A DNA stretch of 64,000 bases from Verrucomicrobiota bacterium (GTDB taxonomy: Bacteria; Verrucomicrobiota; Kiritimatiellia; JAKQHR01): NCBI GenBank assembly GCA_029557905.1, contig JAKQHR010000053.1, positions 55,139-119,138 of the forward strand. Direction: 5' to 3'. Shown piece after piece: positions 1 to 7,547 of this stretch. Position 1 is the first letter of the stretch. Each line of letters opens with the position of its first letter. Position numbers and translations under genes: made by a program. The notes under the pieces were generated by a model. That model made no database searches. It was not told the origin of the DNA and was given only the letters and a program-made list of their open reading frames with translations.

Positions 1-684
1 GCGCGGCTGCGGCGGCGCGGTCAAGTCGCTGGAAATCACGTCCAGCTGCACGGCCGCCCCGTTATGAATGTTGTCCCACTCGTATTCCTGGAACGCCACC
101 CAGATCGGGGTTCCCGCAGCAATGCCGAGCGCCCCGAGATTCACATCGTACCGGGTCCAGGGCCCAAACTGACCACTGGGATTGCCCCCCCTCGACCAGA
201 TATTTGTATAGACCACGCGCGTGAAGTTCGCCGGGGCGGGCCCGGCGGTTGAGATGCGCACATACACCGTGTCCGGGAAATTCGTGAACGCGAACCGCAG
301 CCAGTAGCTCAGGGAGGATGTCGCCGTCAATCCGTTCAGCTGCGGCGAGATCAGCCACTGGTCGCTGTGGTAGCCGTCTGAAGCACCGCCACCGGTGGTC
401 CACGAGCAGTAGGCATTGGCCGAACCCGCATTCGCCGTGGGCGGGACAGAACTCGTCCCATTGCCCCATCCCGGGAGGGGCATGACTCCAACCGGCAGGC
501 GATACCATCCCGAGCCGCCCAGCAGATTTGTCTTGGTCCAGCCGGGAGGCGGAACACCGTATTCAAACGACTCGAGCATCTGAGCCCGTGCCGGGGAAGC
601 CATCAGGGCAAAAAGCAACAGAGCCATTCCATAAAGAATACCTGCTGAATTCGCCAATCGCTTTCCCGCCGGGCTGGAGGACAT
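1..684 (-). CDS. Secreted choice-of-anchor J / cleaved-adhesin-like protein, N-terminal part (runs off the window)
   Basis: The reading frame is open from 684 to the first base of the window, so 228 N-terminal residues are present and the C-terminus is missing. It starts MSSSPAGKRL and has a hydrophobic signal peptide (about residues 15-34, with a likely cleavage after SPARA). The mature part begins MLESFEYGVPPPGW and contains the jelly-roll-like pattern of extracellular choice-of-anchor J domains: SDQWLISPQL, a SSLSYWLRF strand, VYVRISTAG and a late WVAFQEYEWDN. Such domains are usually carried by large surface or secreted proteins with a C-terminal sorting anchor, which would lie outside the window. 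An internal ATG 20 codons downstream (MALLLFALM) is an alternative start; neither start has a good Shine-Dalgarno. The secreted nature is clear, the exact family moderately so. Confidence 0.75.
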   Translation of the reverse strand, partial: MSSSPAGKRLANSAGILYGMALLLFALMASPARAQMLESFEYGVPPPGWTKTNLLGGSGWYRLPVGVMPLPGWGNGTSSVPPTANAGSANAYCSWTTGGGASDGYHSDQWLISPQLNGLTATSSLSYWLRFAFTNFPDTVYVRISTAGPAPANFTRVVYTNIWSRGGNPSGQFGPWTRYDVNLGALGIAAGTPIWVAFQEYEWDNIHNGAAVQLDVISSDLTAPPQPR

Positions 685-1110
685 GGTGGAACACCGTTCA
701 TTCGATGCTGAATTTATCACAGGGGCCTCTTTCTCAATAAACGCGGCCAGACCGGCACGGGAAGCCCTCCCTCGAACAATTTCTCCCTGTCGGCACGTTC
801 CTCATCTGGTCGTGAATATTACTTCAGCGCGCGAATTTACGGCCGCATGGCGCCGGCTGTCAAGATATTGCGCATCCGGCCCCGCGGTCAGCCGCAGAAA
901 ACATATCTGTCTTGATCGAGGCTGATCCTGAGCAGATGCCTTGAGGCCGGAGATGAACCCGCAAGAGTGGACTTTTTTTAATGTCTATACCAAAATAGCG
1001 CAGCATTCCTTCCCGACATTTCCAAACTTGTGAAAAAACAGCCGGGACGGCACTGGACAAATGCAGACTCTCCTGATACATGTTATCGCGTTCAGAACTG
1101 AAAACCTCAT
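685..1110. other. Gene-free interval between the secreted protein gene and tRNA-Gly
   Basis: Apart from the candidate minus-strand promoter at 834-863 I see no gene here. The short frames in this stretch lack ribosome-binding sites and recognisable protein sequence. No convincing promoter for the tRNA is visible; a weak TGGACA at 1054-1059 with TACATG at 1077-1082 is the best candidate. Confidence 0.6.
834..863 (-). promoter_or_regulatory. Candidate sigma-70 promoter for the secreted protein gene
   Basis: On the minus strand a perfect TTGACA (863-858) is separated by 18 bp from TAAATT (839-834). Transcription would start near 827, leaving a leader of about 140 nt before the start codon at 684. 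The call is by motif only. Confidence 0.45.
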
Positions 1111-1185
<75 letters not shown>

Positions 1186-1309
1186 CTCTTTATGCATCCA
1201 GTCAGCACGGCCATTCGGCCGGTTCATCAGATTATTCGGGTCAGCGGCTTTCTGTTTGTTTTTACATCCATTGCGGCCCTGCTGCGTTAAAAAAATCTTT
1301 TCGCGGCCC

Positions 1310-1351
1310 GGCTTGGATTTTTTGTAATCCAAGCCCGAAAATCTGATTTTC
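1310..1351. repeat. Two consecutive perfect hairpins
   Basis: GGCTTGGATT (1310-1319) and AATCCAAGCC (1326-1335) form a 10-bp perfect stem with a 6-nt loop. It is followed at once by the 15-nt palindrome GAAAATCTGATTTTC (1337-1351). They sit 125 nt beyond the tRNA and at the upstream edge of the phased T-tract array. They could end the tRNA transcript, but no T-tail follows directly. Confidence 0.5.
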
Positions 1352-1443
1352 ACCCTTATTTTCCAAATATTGTCCGATTTTCGACGATTTTTCGCGATTT
1401 CTGAGCCTTTTGGGACGATTTTTGGTCAAAATGTGTCATTTTG
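1347..1443 (+). repeat. Helically phased T-tract array upstream of the hsp20 operon
   Basis: Runs of 3-5 T start at 1347, 1359, 1378, 1388, 1398, 1408, 1419 and 1439. From 1378 to 1419 the spacing is 10, 10, 10 and 11 bp, and the 20-bp gap to 1439 holds an AAAA run at 1428. Such phasing of A/T tracts with the helical repeat is the classic cause of intrinsic DNA curvature. The array ends about 100 bp upstream of the sigma-54-type promoter. The whole 1186-1633 interval contains no gene. Confidence 0.7.
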
Positions 1444-1545
1444 ACGCTTCTTAGAGGGCTTTATGTGTCAATTATGTCTCTTTTTATGGTTTGGCGTATT
1501 TTTTTATTATTTATATATCAATATGTTATGACTTTTTTTGTTTTT

Positions 1546-1561
1546 TGGCATGGTTGTTGCT
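1546..1561 (+). promoter_or_regulatory. Sigma-54 (RpoN) -24/-12 promoter of the hsp20 operon
   Basis: TGGCATGGTTGTTGCT matches the consensus TGGCACG-N4-TTGCW at 11 of 12 defined positions, with exactly 10 bp between the -24 GG (1547-1548) and the -12 GC (1559-1560). The expected transcription start is near 1572, about 62 nt before the first hsp20 start codon. A sigma-54 promoter requires an AAA+ activator bound upstream; the curved array at 1347-1443 would help looping. No sigma-54 or activator gene lies in the window. Confidence 0.65.
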
Positions 1562-1586
1562 ATTATATGGCAGTGGAAACTGAATG

Positions 1587-1606
1587 ATCCCGCAAGGGTG
1601 CGGGAT
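1587..1606 (+). promoter_or_regulatory. Hairpin in the hsp20 5' leader
   Basis: ATCCCGCA (1587-1594) and TGCGGGAT (1599-1606) form a perfect 8-bp stem with a 4-nt AGGG loop, about 15 nt after the predicted transcription start. It does not cover the Shine-Dalgarno at 1621-1626, so it is more likely a 5' stabiliser than a thermometer. Confidence 0.45.
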
Positions 1607-1633
1607 GGGATTAAATAAGAAAGGAGCAATGAT

Positions 1634-2068
1634 ATGTACTTGCCGGAATACAGAATGACGGGATGGGAACCCTTCTCCGGACTGCGGGCGCTTCAGCGCG
1701 AGATGGACAGCCTGCTCGACGGCTACTCGCACCGCAGCCGCAGCGATTTCGCGGTGAATGTCTGGAGCAACGGGGAGAAAGCGGTCGTGTCCGCCGAACT
1801 GCCCGGATGCGATGCGGCGGATATCGAGATCAGCACCCTGAAGGATTTCCTCACAATCACCGGAAAGGTGAAACAGGAGGAGACCATCAAGGATGCCGTC
1901 TGCCACAGGGCGGAGCGGAGCTGCGGGGAGTTCTCCCGCACGATCCGGCTCCCCTTTGAAGTCGAACAGGATAAGGCCAAAGCTTCCTACAGCCAAGGCG
2001 TGCTGACCGTTGAACTGGCCCGGGCGGAAGCCTCAAAGCCGCAGAAGATCAAAATCGAAAGCGCATGA
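1634..2068 (+). CDS. Small heat-shock protein Hsp20 (first of three)
   Basis: This 144-residue protein is an ATP-independent holdase that binds unfolding proteins and forms oligomers. The alpha-crystallin domain spans about residues 38-140, from VNVWSNGEKAVVSAELPG to the typical YSQGVLTVELAR strand, followed by a basic tail ending KPQKIKIESA. The start is set by AAGGAG at 1621-1626. It is the first gene of a three-gene hsp20 operon behind the sigma-54-type promoter. Family assignment is firm; client specificity is unknown. Confidence 0.93.
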   Translation: MYLPEYRMTGWEPFSGLRALQREMDSLLDGYSHRSRSDFAVNVWSNGEKAVVSAELPGCDAADIEISTLKDFLTITGKVKQEETIKDAVCHRAERSCGEFSRTIRLPFEVEQDKAKASYSQGVLTVELARAEASKPQKIKIESA

Positions 2069-2082
2069 AAGGGGTGAACACC

Positions 2083-2481
2083 ATGACACAAGAAACCAGA
2101 AACCTTGCGAAGAAAGAAAGCCAGAGCGTGGAGCTGCCGCAGGACCGCCCGGTCTTTGTCCCGGCAACGGATATCTATGAGACCGACAAGGCGATCTTCC
2201 TGCGGTGCAGCATGCCCGGCGTAAGCAGTGACAGTCTCGATGTGGTTCTTGAAGACAGCGTGCTGACACTGACCGGGCATCAGAGCTGGAAAACCCCCGA
2301 CGATTTCCAGCTGGTGTACCAGGAGTATGAAACCGGGGTTTTCCGGCGCAGCTTCCGCATCTCGGAAGAAATTGATCAGGGCGGCATCAAGGCCGTCATG
2401 AAAAACGGTGTGCTGAACCTCGAGCTGCCCAAATCGCCGAAAGCCCAGCCGAAGAAGATCAAGGTGGAAATGATTTCGTAA
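2083..2481 (+). CDS. Small heat-shock protein Hsp20 (second of three)
   Basis: This 132-residue Hsp20-family protein starts MTQETRNLAKK. The alpha-crystallin core is visible from ATDIYETDKAIFLRCSMPG to MKNGVLNLELPK, with a basic tail (KAQPKKIKVEMIS). I chose the ATG at 2083 because AAAGGGGTG lies 7 nt upstream; an ATG at 2065 overlapping the previous stop is possible but has no ribosome-binding site. The N-terminal arm is short and quite different from those of its neighbours, which suggests mixed oligomers or divided labour. Confidence 0.92.
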   Translation: MTQETRNLAKKESQSVELPQDRPVFVPATDIYETDKAIFLRCSMPGVSSDSLDVVLEDSVLTLTGHQSWKTPDDFQLVYQEYETGVFRRSFRISEEIDQGGIKAVMKNGVLNLELPKSPKAQPKKIKVEMIS

Positions 2482-2501
2482 ACAGAAGGGAGGTGAGCAA
2501 C

Positions 2502-3020
2502 GTGAAAAACAAACTTGTTCCGTGGAAACGGAAGAATGAGCTGCAGAGGCTTGATGAAGGCTTCGGACTGAATCCTTTCAGCCAGCTGCGCAACCAGATT
2601 GACGAGCTGTTTGAAGAGGCATTCGATTCCTTCCCGTCCTTCGGCCGCTGGCCGGCCCTCGGCAGACTGGGGAGCGACATGAAAATGGTTTCGCCGGATT
2701 TTGAGGTCACATCGACCGAAGATGAAATCCAGGTGAAAGCCGAGCTCCCCGGAATGACGGAGAATGACATCGAAGTGACGGTGGACGAAAACTCCGTCAC
2801 CATCGGCGGGAACAAGAAGGAAGAGAGGGAGGAGAAAAAGCGTGACTGCTACTTCTCCGAAGTCCGCTACGGCCACTTCAGCCGCACGATTCCGCTGCCG
2901 GCGGGCATTGACCGCGAAAAGGCCAAAGCCCAGTTCAAGCGCGGAGTCCTGAAGCTCACACTGCCCCGCACCGAAAAGGCCAAAACGGAGCGGAAGCAGA
3001 TCAAAATCGAATCCGAATAA
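2502..3020 (+). CDS. Small heat-shock protein Hsp20 (third of three)
   Basis: The 172-residue product starts at GTG 2502 (MKNKLVPWKRKNELQ), which a near-perfect GGGAGGTGA serves; an earlier GTG at 2493 lies inside that site and is unlikely. The longer N-terminal arm has the FSQLRNQIDELFEEAF helix typical of class A bacterial Hsp20 proteins. The alpha-crystallin domain runs from PDFEVTSTEDEIQVKAELPG to FKRGVLKLTLPR, followed by a basic tail. It is the last gene of the operon; a GC-rich hairpin follows at 3031-3053. Confidence 0.93.
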   Translation: MKNKLVPWKRKNELQRLDEGFGLNPFSQLRNQIDELFEEAFDSFPSFGRWPALGRLGSDMKMVSPDFEVTSTEDEIQVKAELPGMTENDIEVTVDENSVTIGGNKKEEREEKKRDCYFSEVRYGHFSRTIPLPAGIDREKAKAQFKRGVLKLTLPRTEKAKTERKQIKIESE

Positions 3021-3030
3021 AAACCAATCC

Positions 3031-3053
3031 CCGGGGGCGCCCCGCGCCCCCGG
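3031..3053 (+). terminator. GC-rich hairpin between convergent operons
   Basis: CCGGGGGCGC (3031-3040) pairs perfectly with GCGCCCCCGG (3044-3053) around a 3-nt loop, directly after the last hsp20 stop. It has no strong T-tail on either strand, so it may act as a bidirectional, weak or Rho-assisted terminator. Confidence 0.55.
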
Positions 3054-3093
3054 ACTTCCTCATCCCCGGCGGCATGCGACGCCTGTTCCGTGC

Positions 3094-4194
3094 TCAGTTC
3101 CCCGGTTCTGGAATCCGGCTGATGCCGCGCAGGCGTTCGATGATGGGCAGATGCTGGGTGCAGCGGCTTTCACACAGTCCGCAGGCTGTGCAGGCTCCGG
3201 CATCGGCGGCTTGGATGTCCCAGTGCCATTTCAGGCGATCAAGCACCGCCGCATCGGTTCCGGAAAGCATTTTCATGTTATAGGAGTCCATGTATTTCGG
3301 TATCGGAACGCCTGCCGGGCACGGCAGACAATACTGGCACCCGGTGCAGAGCTGATCAAATGAGTCTTCAATCCGCCGCTTGAGCTGATTGATTTCCTCC
3401 GGGCTGTAGGGCTTGAACTGTTCAATGGCCGATACCGCCGCATCCACTTCGGATTTGTTCGCAAACCCCACCAGCGCGCTCGTGATGGCTTTGTGCGAGA
3501 GCAGGAACCGGAGCGCGGCGGTGACGACATTTCCGTCGTCCGCACGCCGGATGAAGTTGAACCGTTTCGCATGCGCCGGGATCAGCCCCCCGGCCAGCGG
3601 ATTCATGCAGACGACGCCAATGCTTGCCTTCTCCGCCGCCTCGATGCCCTCCTGCCGGTACGGGAAGTTGAGCGCGTTGTAGCCGATGGTCATTCCTTCA
3701 AAAATGTTTTCGCGGATGACGGCGGCGGTTTCGGTCCCGGTCATGTGAGTGGAGAACACGACATGCTCGACCAGCCCCTCCTTCTGCGCCTGGAGAGCGG
3801 CGGCGACAGCGCCCTTCTCCTTTCGCTGAACCCAGTCCGCGGGGTCCATCACGCACCACACATGGAAAAAGTGAATGCAGTCCACGCCCAGCCGCTTCAG
3901 CGAGGTTTCAAGCTGGGCCCTGAGTTCCGTTCCGGCAGGCTTGCCCGACTTGGTGGACAGATAGAATGATCCGGGCTTCATGTCGCGAATAGCGCGCGCG
4001 GTGATGTCCTCGCTGCGGTCCCCGCAGTAGTACGGGGCGGTGTCAAAATAGTTGATGCCTTTTTCATGGGCGTGGAGCAGCACACGGGCGGCATCGCGCA
4101 CATCGTCGTCGTTCGCAGGCGTTTTGAAACGCATCGTGCCGGCGCCGATGGCAGATAGGGCCTTCCCTGTTTTCCCGCAGGTCCTGAAAATCAT
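3094..4194 (-). CDS. Aldo/keto reductase with C-terminal ferredoxin-type domain
   Basis: The 366-residue protein has the (beta/alpha)8 aldo/keto reductase fold: FDTAPYYCGDRSEDI holds the catalytic Asp and Tyr of the family. The C-terminal third adds two cysteine clusters, CTGCQYCLPCPAG (about residue 285) and CTACGLCESRC (about residue 338), as in 'predicted oxidoreductase' family members that bind two [4Fe-4S] clusters. The substrate cannot be told from sequence. It is the last gene of the minus-strand glgP operon and starts with a 4-bp ATGA overlap on the preceding gene. Confidence 0.88.
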   Translation of the reverse strand: MIFRTCGKTGKALSAIGAGTMRFKTPANDDDVRDAARVLLHAHEKGINYFDTAPYYCGDRSEDITARAIRDMKPGSFYLSTKSGKPAGTELRAQLETSLKRLGVDCIHFFHVWCVMDPADWVQRKEKGAVAAALQAQKEGLVEHVVFSTHMTGTETAAVIRENIFEGMTIGYNALNFPYRQEGIEAAEKASIGVVCMNPLAGGLIPAHAKRFNFIRRADDGNVVTAALRFLLSHKAITSALVGFANKSEVDAAVSAIEQFKPYSPEEINQLKRRIEDSFDQLCTGCQYCLPCPAGVPIPKYMDSYNMKMLSGTDAAVLDRLKWHWDIQAADAGACTACGLCESRCTQHLPIIERLRGISRIPEPGN

Positions 4195-5195
4195 TTCAAC
4201 TGCCCCATGATGGTGATTTCACGGCGGTCATGATAAAGCTGCTTGAGCCTGAATTCAACCTTGCGCTGCGCGGACAGGAAATCCTCAAGCGGCTTCACCG
4301 CGGCACAGGGATTCTGCTGGGGGATTTTGATGTTGCAGACAAAGAAGCGCATTCGACGGGCGCCGATCCAGCGGCGCAGGAGCCCAAGCACCACGCCGGG
4401 AGCCACAAGCATGTCGCTCACCAGCCAGTCCACGGGGCAGAGATCGCGCGGGGGCTCAAAGGTGATGCCGTTTGCCCTGATGTGTCGCACCCTGCCCCAC
4501 CCCGGCTCATGAGGCGGGAGCTTCATCGGTCCGTGATCCACAGCGGTCACATGGCACCCCCGGCGGATCAGCGCATAGGTCCAGCCGCCCGGCGCGGCGC
4601 CGAGATCAACCGCAGTTTCATTCTTGCGCGGCTGGCGGTTCATTAACTGGAATGCCTCCTCCAGTTTGAGATAGGACCGCGAGGGGGCTCGCGAATCCTG
4701 ATGCATGCGCAGCGGCGATCCGGCCTGAAGACACGGCGCCGCGCAGGAGTGGTAAAGCCCCCGGGGGGTCAGGCACAGCTGAAGAAGCAGGCCGGCCTGG
4801 GTATCGGTCATCTGCCGGCCTGTTTCCGGGAAATGCTCCCGCGCGACGCGCAGAACGGCCTTTTCAATGCCCTTTACGCGCGGGCCGAGATTGCCGACTG
4901 TCCCGCTCCCCGCCGGAAATGAGCAAATACTCCACGGCAAGTTTCCCTGGAGGGCGGGGCCCAGCATCTGCCGCACCTGTTCCGCGGTTACGGGTTTGAG
5001 CAGCTGATCAGGAATGAAGCCCGCATCCGGCATGCGGCGTCGCTCAAAAATAAACTCCGGAGGAAGCGGGACAGAGGCCCGCACCTCAACCATGCCGGGA
5101 ACAGGACAAAGACATACAGCCTTCCCGCCCAGCCTCTGCGCGATTTCATCGCGCAGCGCGTCTTCAAACCCGGGCCGGCAAACCAGCAGATCCAT
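4191..5195 (-). CDS. rlmM: RlmM-like 23S rRNA 2'-O-ribose methyltransferase
   Basis: The 334-residue protein matches the RlmM (YgdE) family, which methylates the ribose of C2498 in 23S rRNA with S-adenosylmethionine. The pattern SRSYLKLEEAF, DLGAAPGGWTYALI, TAVDHGPM, SDMLVAP, NIKIP and LYHDRREITI carries the K-D-K-E catalytic tetrad and the SAM site of RrmJ-type enzymes. The N-terminal half is a THUMP-like, RNA-binding part. It is somewhat shorter than the E. coli enzyme. It lies 6 bp after glgP and overlaps the next gene by 4 bp. Confidence 0.85.
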   Translation of the reverse strand: MDLLVCRPGFEDALRDEIAQRLGGKAVCLCPVPGMVEVRASVPLPPEFIFERRRMPDAGFIPDQLLKPVTAEQVRQMLGPALQGNLPWSICSFPAGSGTVGNLGPRVKGIEKAVLRVAREHFPETGRQMTDTQAGLLLQLCLTPRGLYHSCAAPCLQAGSPLRMHQDSRAPSRSYLKLEEAFQLMNRQPRKNETAVDLGAAPGGWTYALIRRGCHVTAVDHGPMKLPPHEPGWGRVRHIRANGITFEPPRDLCPVDWLVSDMLVAPGVVLGLLRRWIGARRMRFFVCNIKIPQQNPCAAVKPLEDFLSAQRKVEFRLKQLYHDRREITIMGQLK

Positions 5196-5201
5196 GAAAA
5201 C

Positions 5202-7349
5202 CTACCGCTGCGCGGTCGGCATATAGGCGTCACGCGTATAGTCCTGAAGCATGCGGGCCGCACTGAAGCCCGGAATGATGGTCGCCATGGATTCCTTCAT
5301 CCACTGGACCCATTCGCACGGACATCCGGCGGTGCGGTTCTGGTAGTAGAGCGGAATGATCTGGTTTTGCAGAATATCGTACAGCGAAGTCGAGTCGCGA
5401 TAATCCTGCTCATCCTCGTTGTCAATATGGTGTTCGCTTCCGATGATCCATCCGTTCTTCCCGTTGTGGGCCTCCGGCCACCAGCCGTCGGAGACGCTGA
5501 AATTCAGCGCGCCGTTGATGGCAGCCTTCATGCCGCTGGTGCCGCTGGCTTCCCGCGGCCGGCGCGGAGTGTTCATCCACACATCCACGCCCTGCACCAG
5601 ATGACGCGCAATGCGGATGTCGTAGTCCTCCACAAAGAAGATGTAGCCCTTGAGATCAGAATAGATGGCCTTGGTGACAATGTCCCGGATGAGATCCTGC
5701 CCCGGCTCATCGGCCGGATGGGCCTTGCCCGAGAACACAATCTGCACGGGGTGCTCGGCATTGGTAATGATCTGCCGCAGCCGGTCATAGTCGCGGAAAA
5801 TCAGGCCGGCGCGCTTGTAGGTGGCAAAGCGCCGCGCAAAGCCGATGGTCAGCACATTGGGGTCGAGCATGCGGTTCATCTCCCGAATGCTGTCCGGACC
5901 TTTGCCGTGACGGGCAAACTGCTCCACGAGACGGTGACGCACAAGGCGGATCATCCTGTCCTTTTGGCTTTGATGAGCGGCCCACAGGTCCTTGTCCCGT
6001 ATCTTGAGGATGCCCTTCCAGAATTCGGGGTCGTCCTCGTGTCCGATCCAGCCGGTGCCCAGAGCTTCTTCGATGATCGTCCGGATATCGTGTCCCAGCC
6101 AGGTTGTGATATGAACACCGTTGGTGACGGATTTAATGTTCTGATCCGTCGGCTTTGCGCCGGGATACAAGTGATGCCACATGTGGTTGGCCACTTCACC
6201 GTGAAGCTTGCTGACGCCATTGCTGTAGTGGCTGAAACGCAGGCCGACGGCCGTGAGATTAAACGGCTGTGATCCGCCTTCCGGATAGGATTTTCCCAGA
6301 TCCAGCATCTGATGCACATCCACTCCCATTTTATCGGTGAAAACCCGCATGTACTTCTCGACGAGCGAGGCCTCGAAAGCCTCATTGCCCGCCGGCACAG
6401 GAGTATGCGTGGTGAAAAGGGTGTTGACCCGGATGGCCTCGGAGGCTTCCTTCCATGTCATGCCTTCGGCCAGATGAGCGCGCATGCGCTCCACCACCTG
6501 AAACGCGGAGTGGCCCTCGTTCATGTGCCACACGGCGGGCTGTATCTTCAGCTCCTGAAGCGCGCGCACGCCGCCGATGCCCAGCATAATCTCCTGACAG
6601 AGACGCATTTCGCGGCCGCGCACATACAACTGGGATGTCATGGGCCGGTCGCCGGGATCATTTTCAAGGATATCGGTGTCCAGCAGATAAAGCTGAACGC
6701 GGCCGACAGCGAGCTGCCACACGCGCGCATACACCTGGCGATCGGGATAATCCACGGTAACAACAAGATCGCGGCCCGCGGCATTATGCATGGGCCGGAG
6801 CGGCAGGCGGTAGAAGTCAAAATTGTTGTAGATGTGGTGCTGCCGGCCGTCGAGGTCAATCGCCTGGTGAAAATATCCTTTGCGATACAGCACTCCGACG
6901 CCCACAAACGGAATGCCGAGGTCGCTGGCGGCTTTGGCATGATCCCCGGAAAGCACCCCGAGACCGCCGCAGTAAATGCCTAGGCTTTCGTGGAGTCCAA
7001 ACTCGGTGCTGAAATATGCGATCTTATCGCCCTTGTATTCAGGATACTGCTGCTGGAACCAGGTGGGCTCATCGGGGTTCATGTAGCGATCGAAGTCGCG
7101 GATGACTTTTCTGTACTGCGACATGAAATTGCCGCCGCCGTTGAGCAGCCGGTCCCAGTGATGCGGTTCAATGTTGATCAGAAGTTCAACCGGATTGCGG
7201 TAGCGGCCCCAGAGATATGCATCAATATTTGAGAAAAGCAGGCGGGCTTCAGGAGTCCATGACCACCACAGGTTGTAGGCGAGATCGCGCAGGCGCGCGA
7301 ACTCCTGAGGGACCTGAATATCCGCAACTGGAATCGGTTCAATAGCCAT
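5202..7349 (-). CDS. glgP: Alpha-glucan (glycogen) phosphorylase, GT35
   Basis: This 715-residue enzyme releases glucose 1-phosphate from glycogen or maltodextrin using pyridoxal phosphate. Family marks are YFSTEFGLHESLGIYCGGLGVLSGDH near the N-terminus, the HMNEGHSAF active-site strand, FARRFATYKR, and EASGTSGMKAAINGAL, which contains the PLP lysine. Length and motifs fit the shorter archaeal/bacterial type (about 700 residues) that lacks the N-terminal regulatory extension of classical phosphorylases. The start has AAGGAG 6 nt upstream. It heads a three-gene minus-strand operon and diverges from the SpoIIE-type phosphatase gene. Confidence 0.95.
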   Translation of the reverse strand: MAIEPIPVADIQVPQEFARLRDLAYNLWWSWTPEARLLFSNIDAYLWGRYRNPVELLINIEPHHWDRLLNGGGNFMSQYRKVIRDFDRYMNPDEPTWFQQQYPEYKGDKIAYFSTEFGLHESLGIYCGGLGVLSGDHAKAASDLGIPFVGVGVLYRKGYFHQAIDLDGRQHHIYNNFDFYRLPLRPMHNAAGRDLVVTVDYPDRQVYARVWQLAVGRVQLYLLDTDILENDPGDRPMTSQLYVRGREMRLCQEIMLGIGGVRALQELKIQPAVWHMNEGHSAFQVVERMRAHLAEGMTWKEASEAIRVNTLFTTHTPVPAGNEAFEASLVEKYMRVFTDKMGVDVHQMLDLGKSYPEGGSQPFNLTAVGLRFSHYSNGVSKLHGEVANHMWHHLYPGAKPTDQNIKSVTNGVHITTWLGHDIRTIIEEALGTGWIGHEDDPEFWKGILKIRDKDLWAAHQSQKDRMIRLVRHRLVEQFARHGKGPDSIREMNRMLDPNVLTIGFARRFATYKRAGLIFRDYDRLRQIITNAEHPVQIVFSGKAHPADEPGQDLIRDIVTKAIYSDLKGYIFFVEDYDIRIARHLVQGVDVWMNTPRRPREASGTSGMKAAINGALNFSVSDGWWPEAHNGKNGWIIGSEHHIDNEDEQDYRDSTSLYDILQNQIIPLYYQNRTAGCPCEWVQWMKESMATIIPGFSAARMLQDYTRDAYMPTAQR

Positions 7350-7547
7350 ATCTTTGCTCCTTCACATCGTTCATTTAAACAGAGCGGTACAGGTAAAACG
7401 GTTGACGCCATCTTTTCAAGTACAAAACTCCATTTTATTCTCTTAACATCAAATACCGGCAGATGTAGTATGAGGTTCTTTTCAGGGGCACATGCCGTTT
7501 GTGCGCACCGGAATAAGTTATGCAGCCGAAACAAGGAAGCGATTAGA

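Noticed and set aside
860..1081. 73-codon minus-strand frame between the secreted protein gene and the tRNA
   Set aside because: No ribosome-binding site, no recognisable features, and low-quality amino-acid pattern.
2065..2082. Start of the second hsp20 gene at ATG 2065
   Set aside because: It overlaps the previous stop but has no ribosome-binding site, whereas ATG 2083 has AAAGGGGTG at the right distance.
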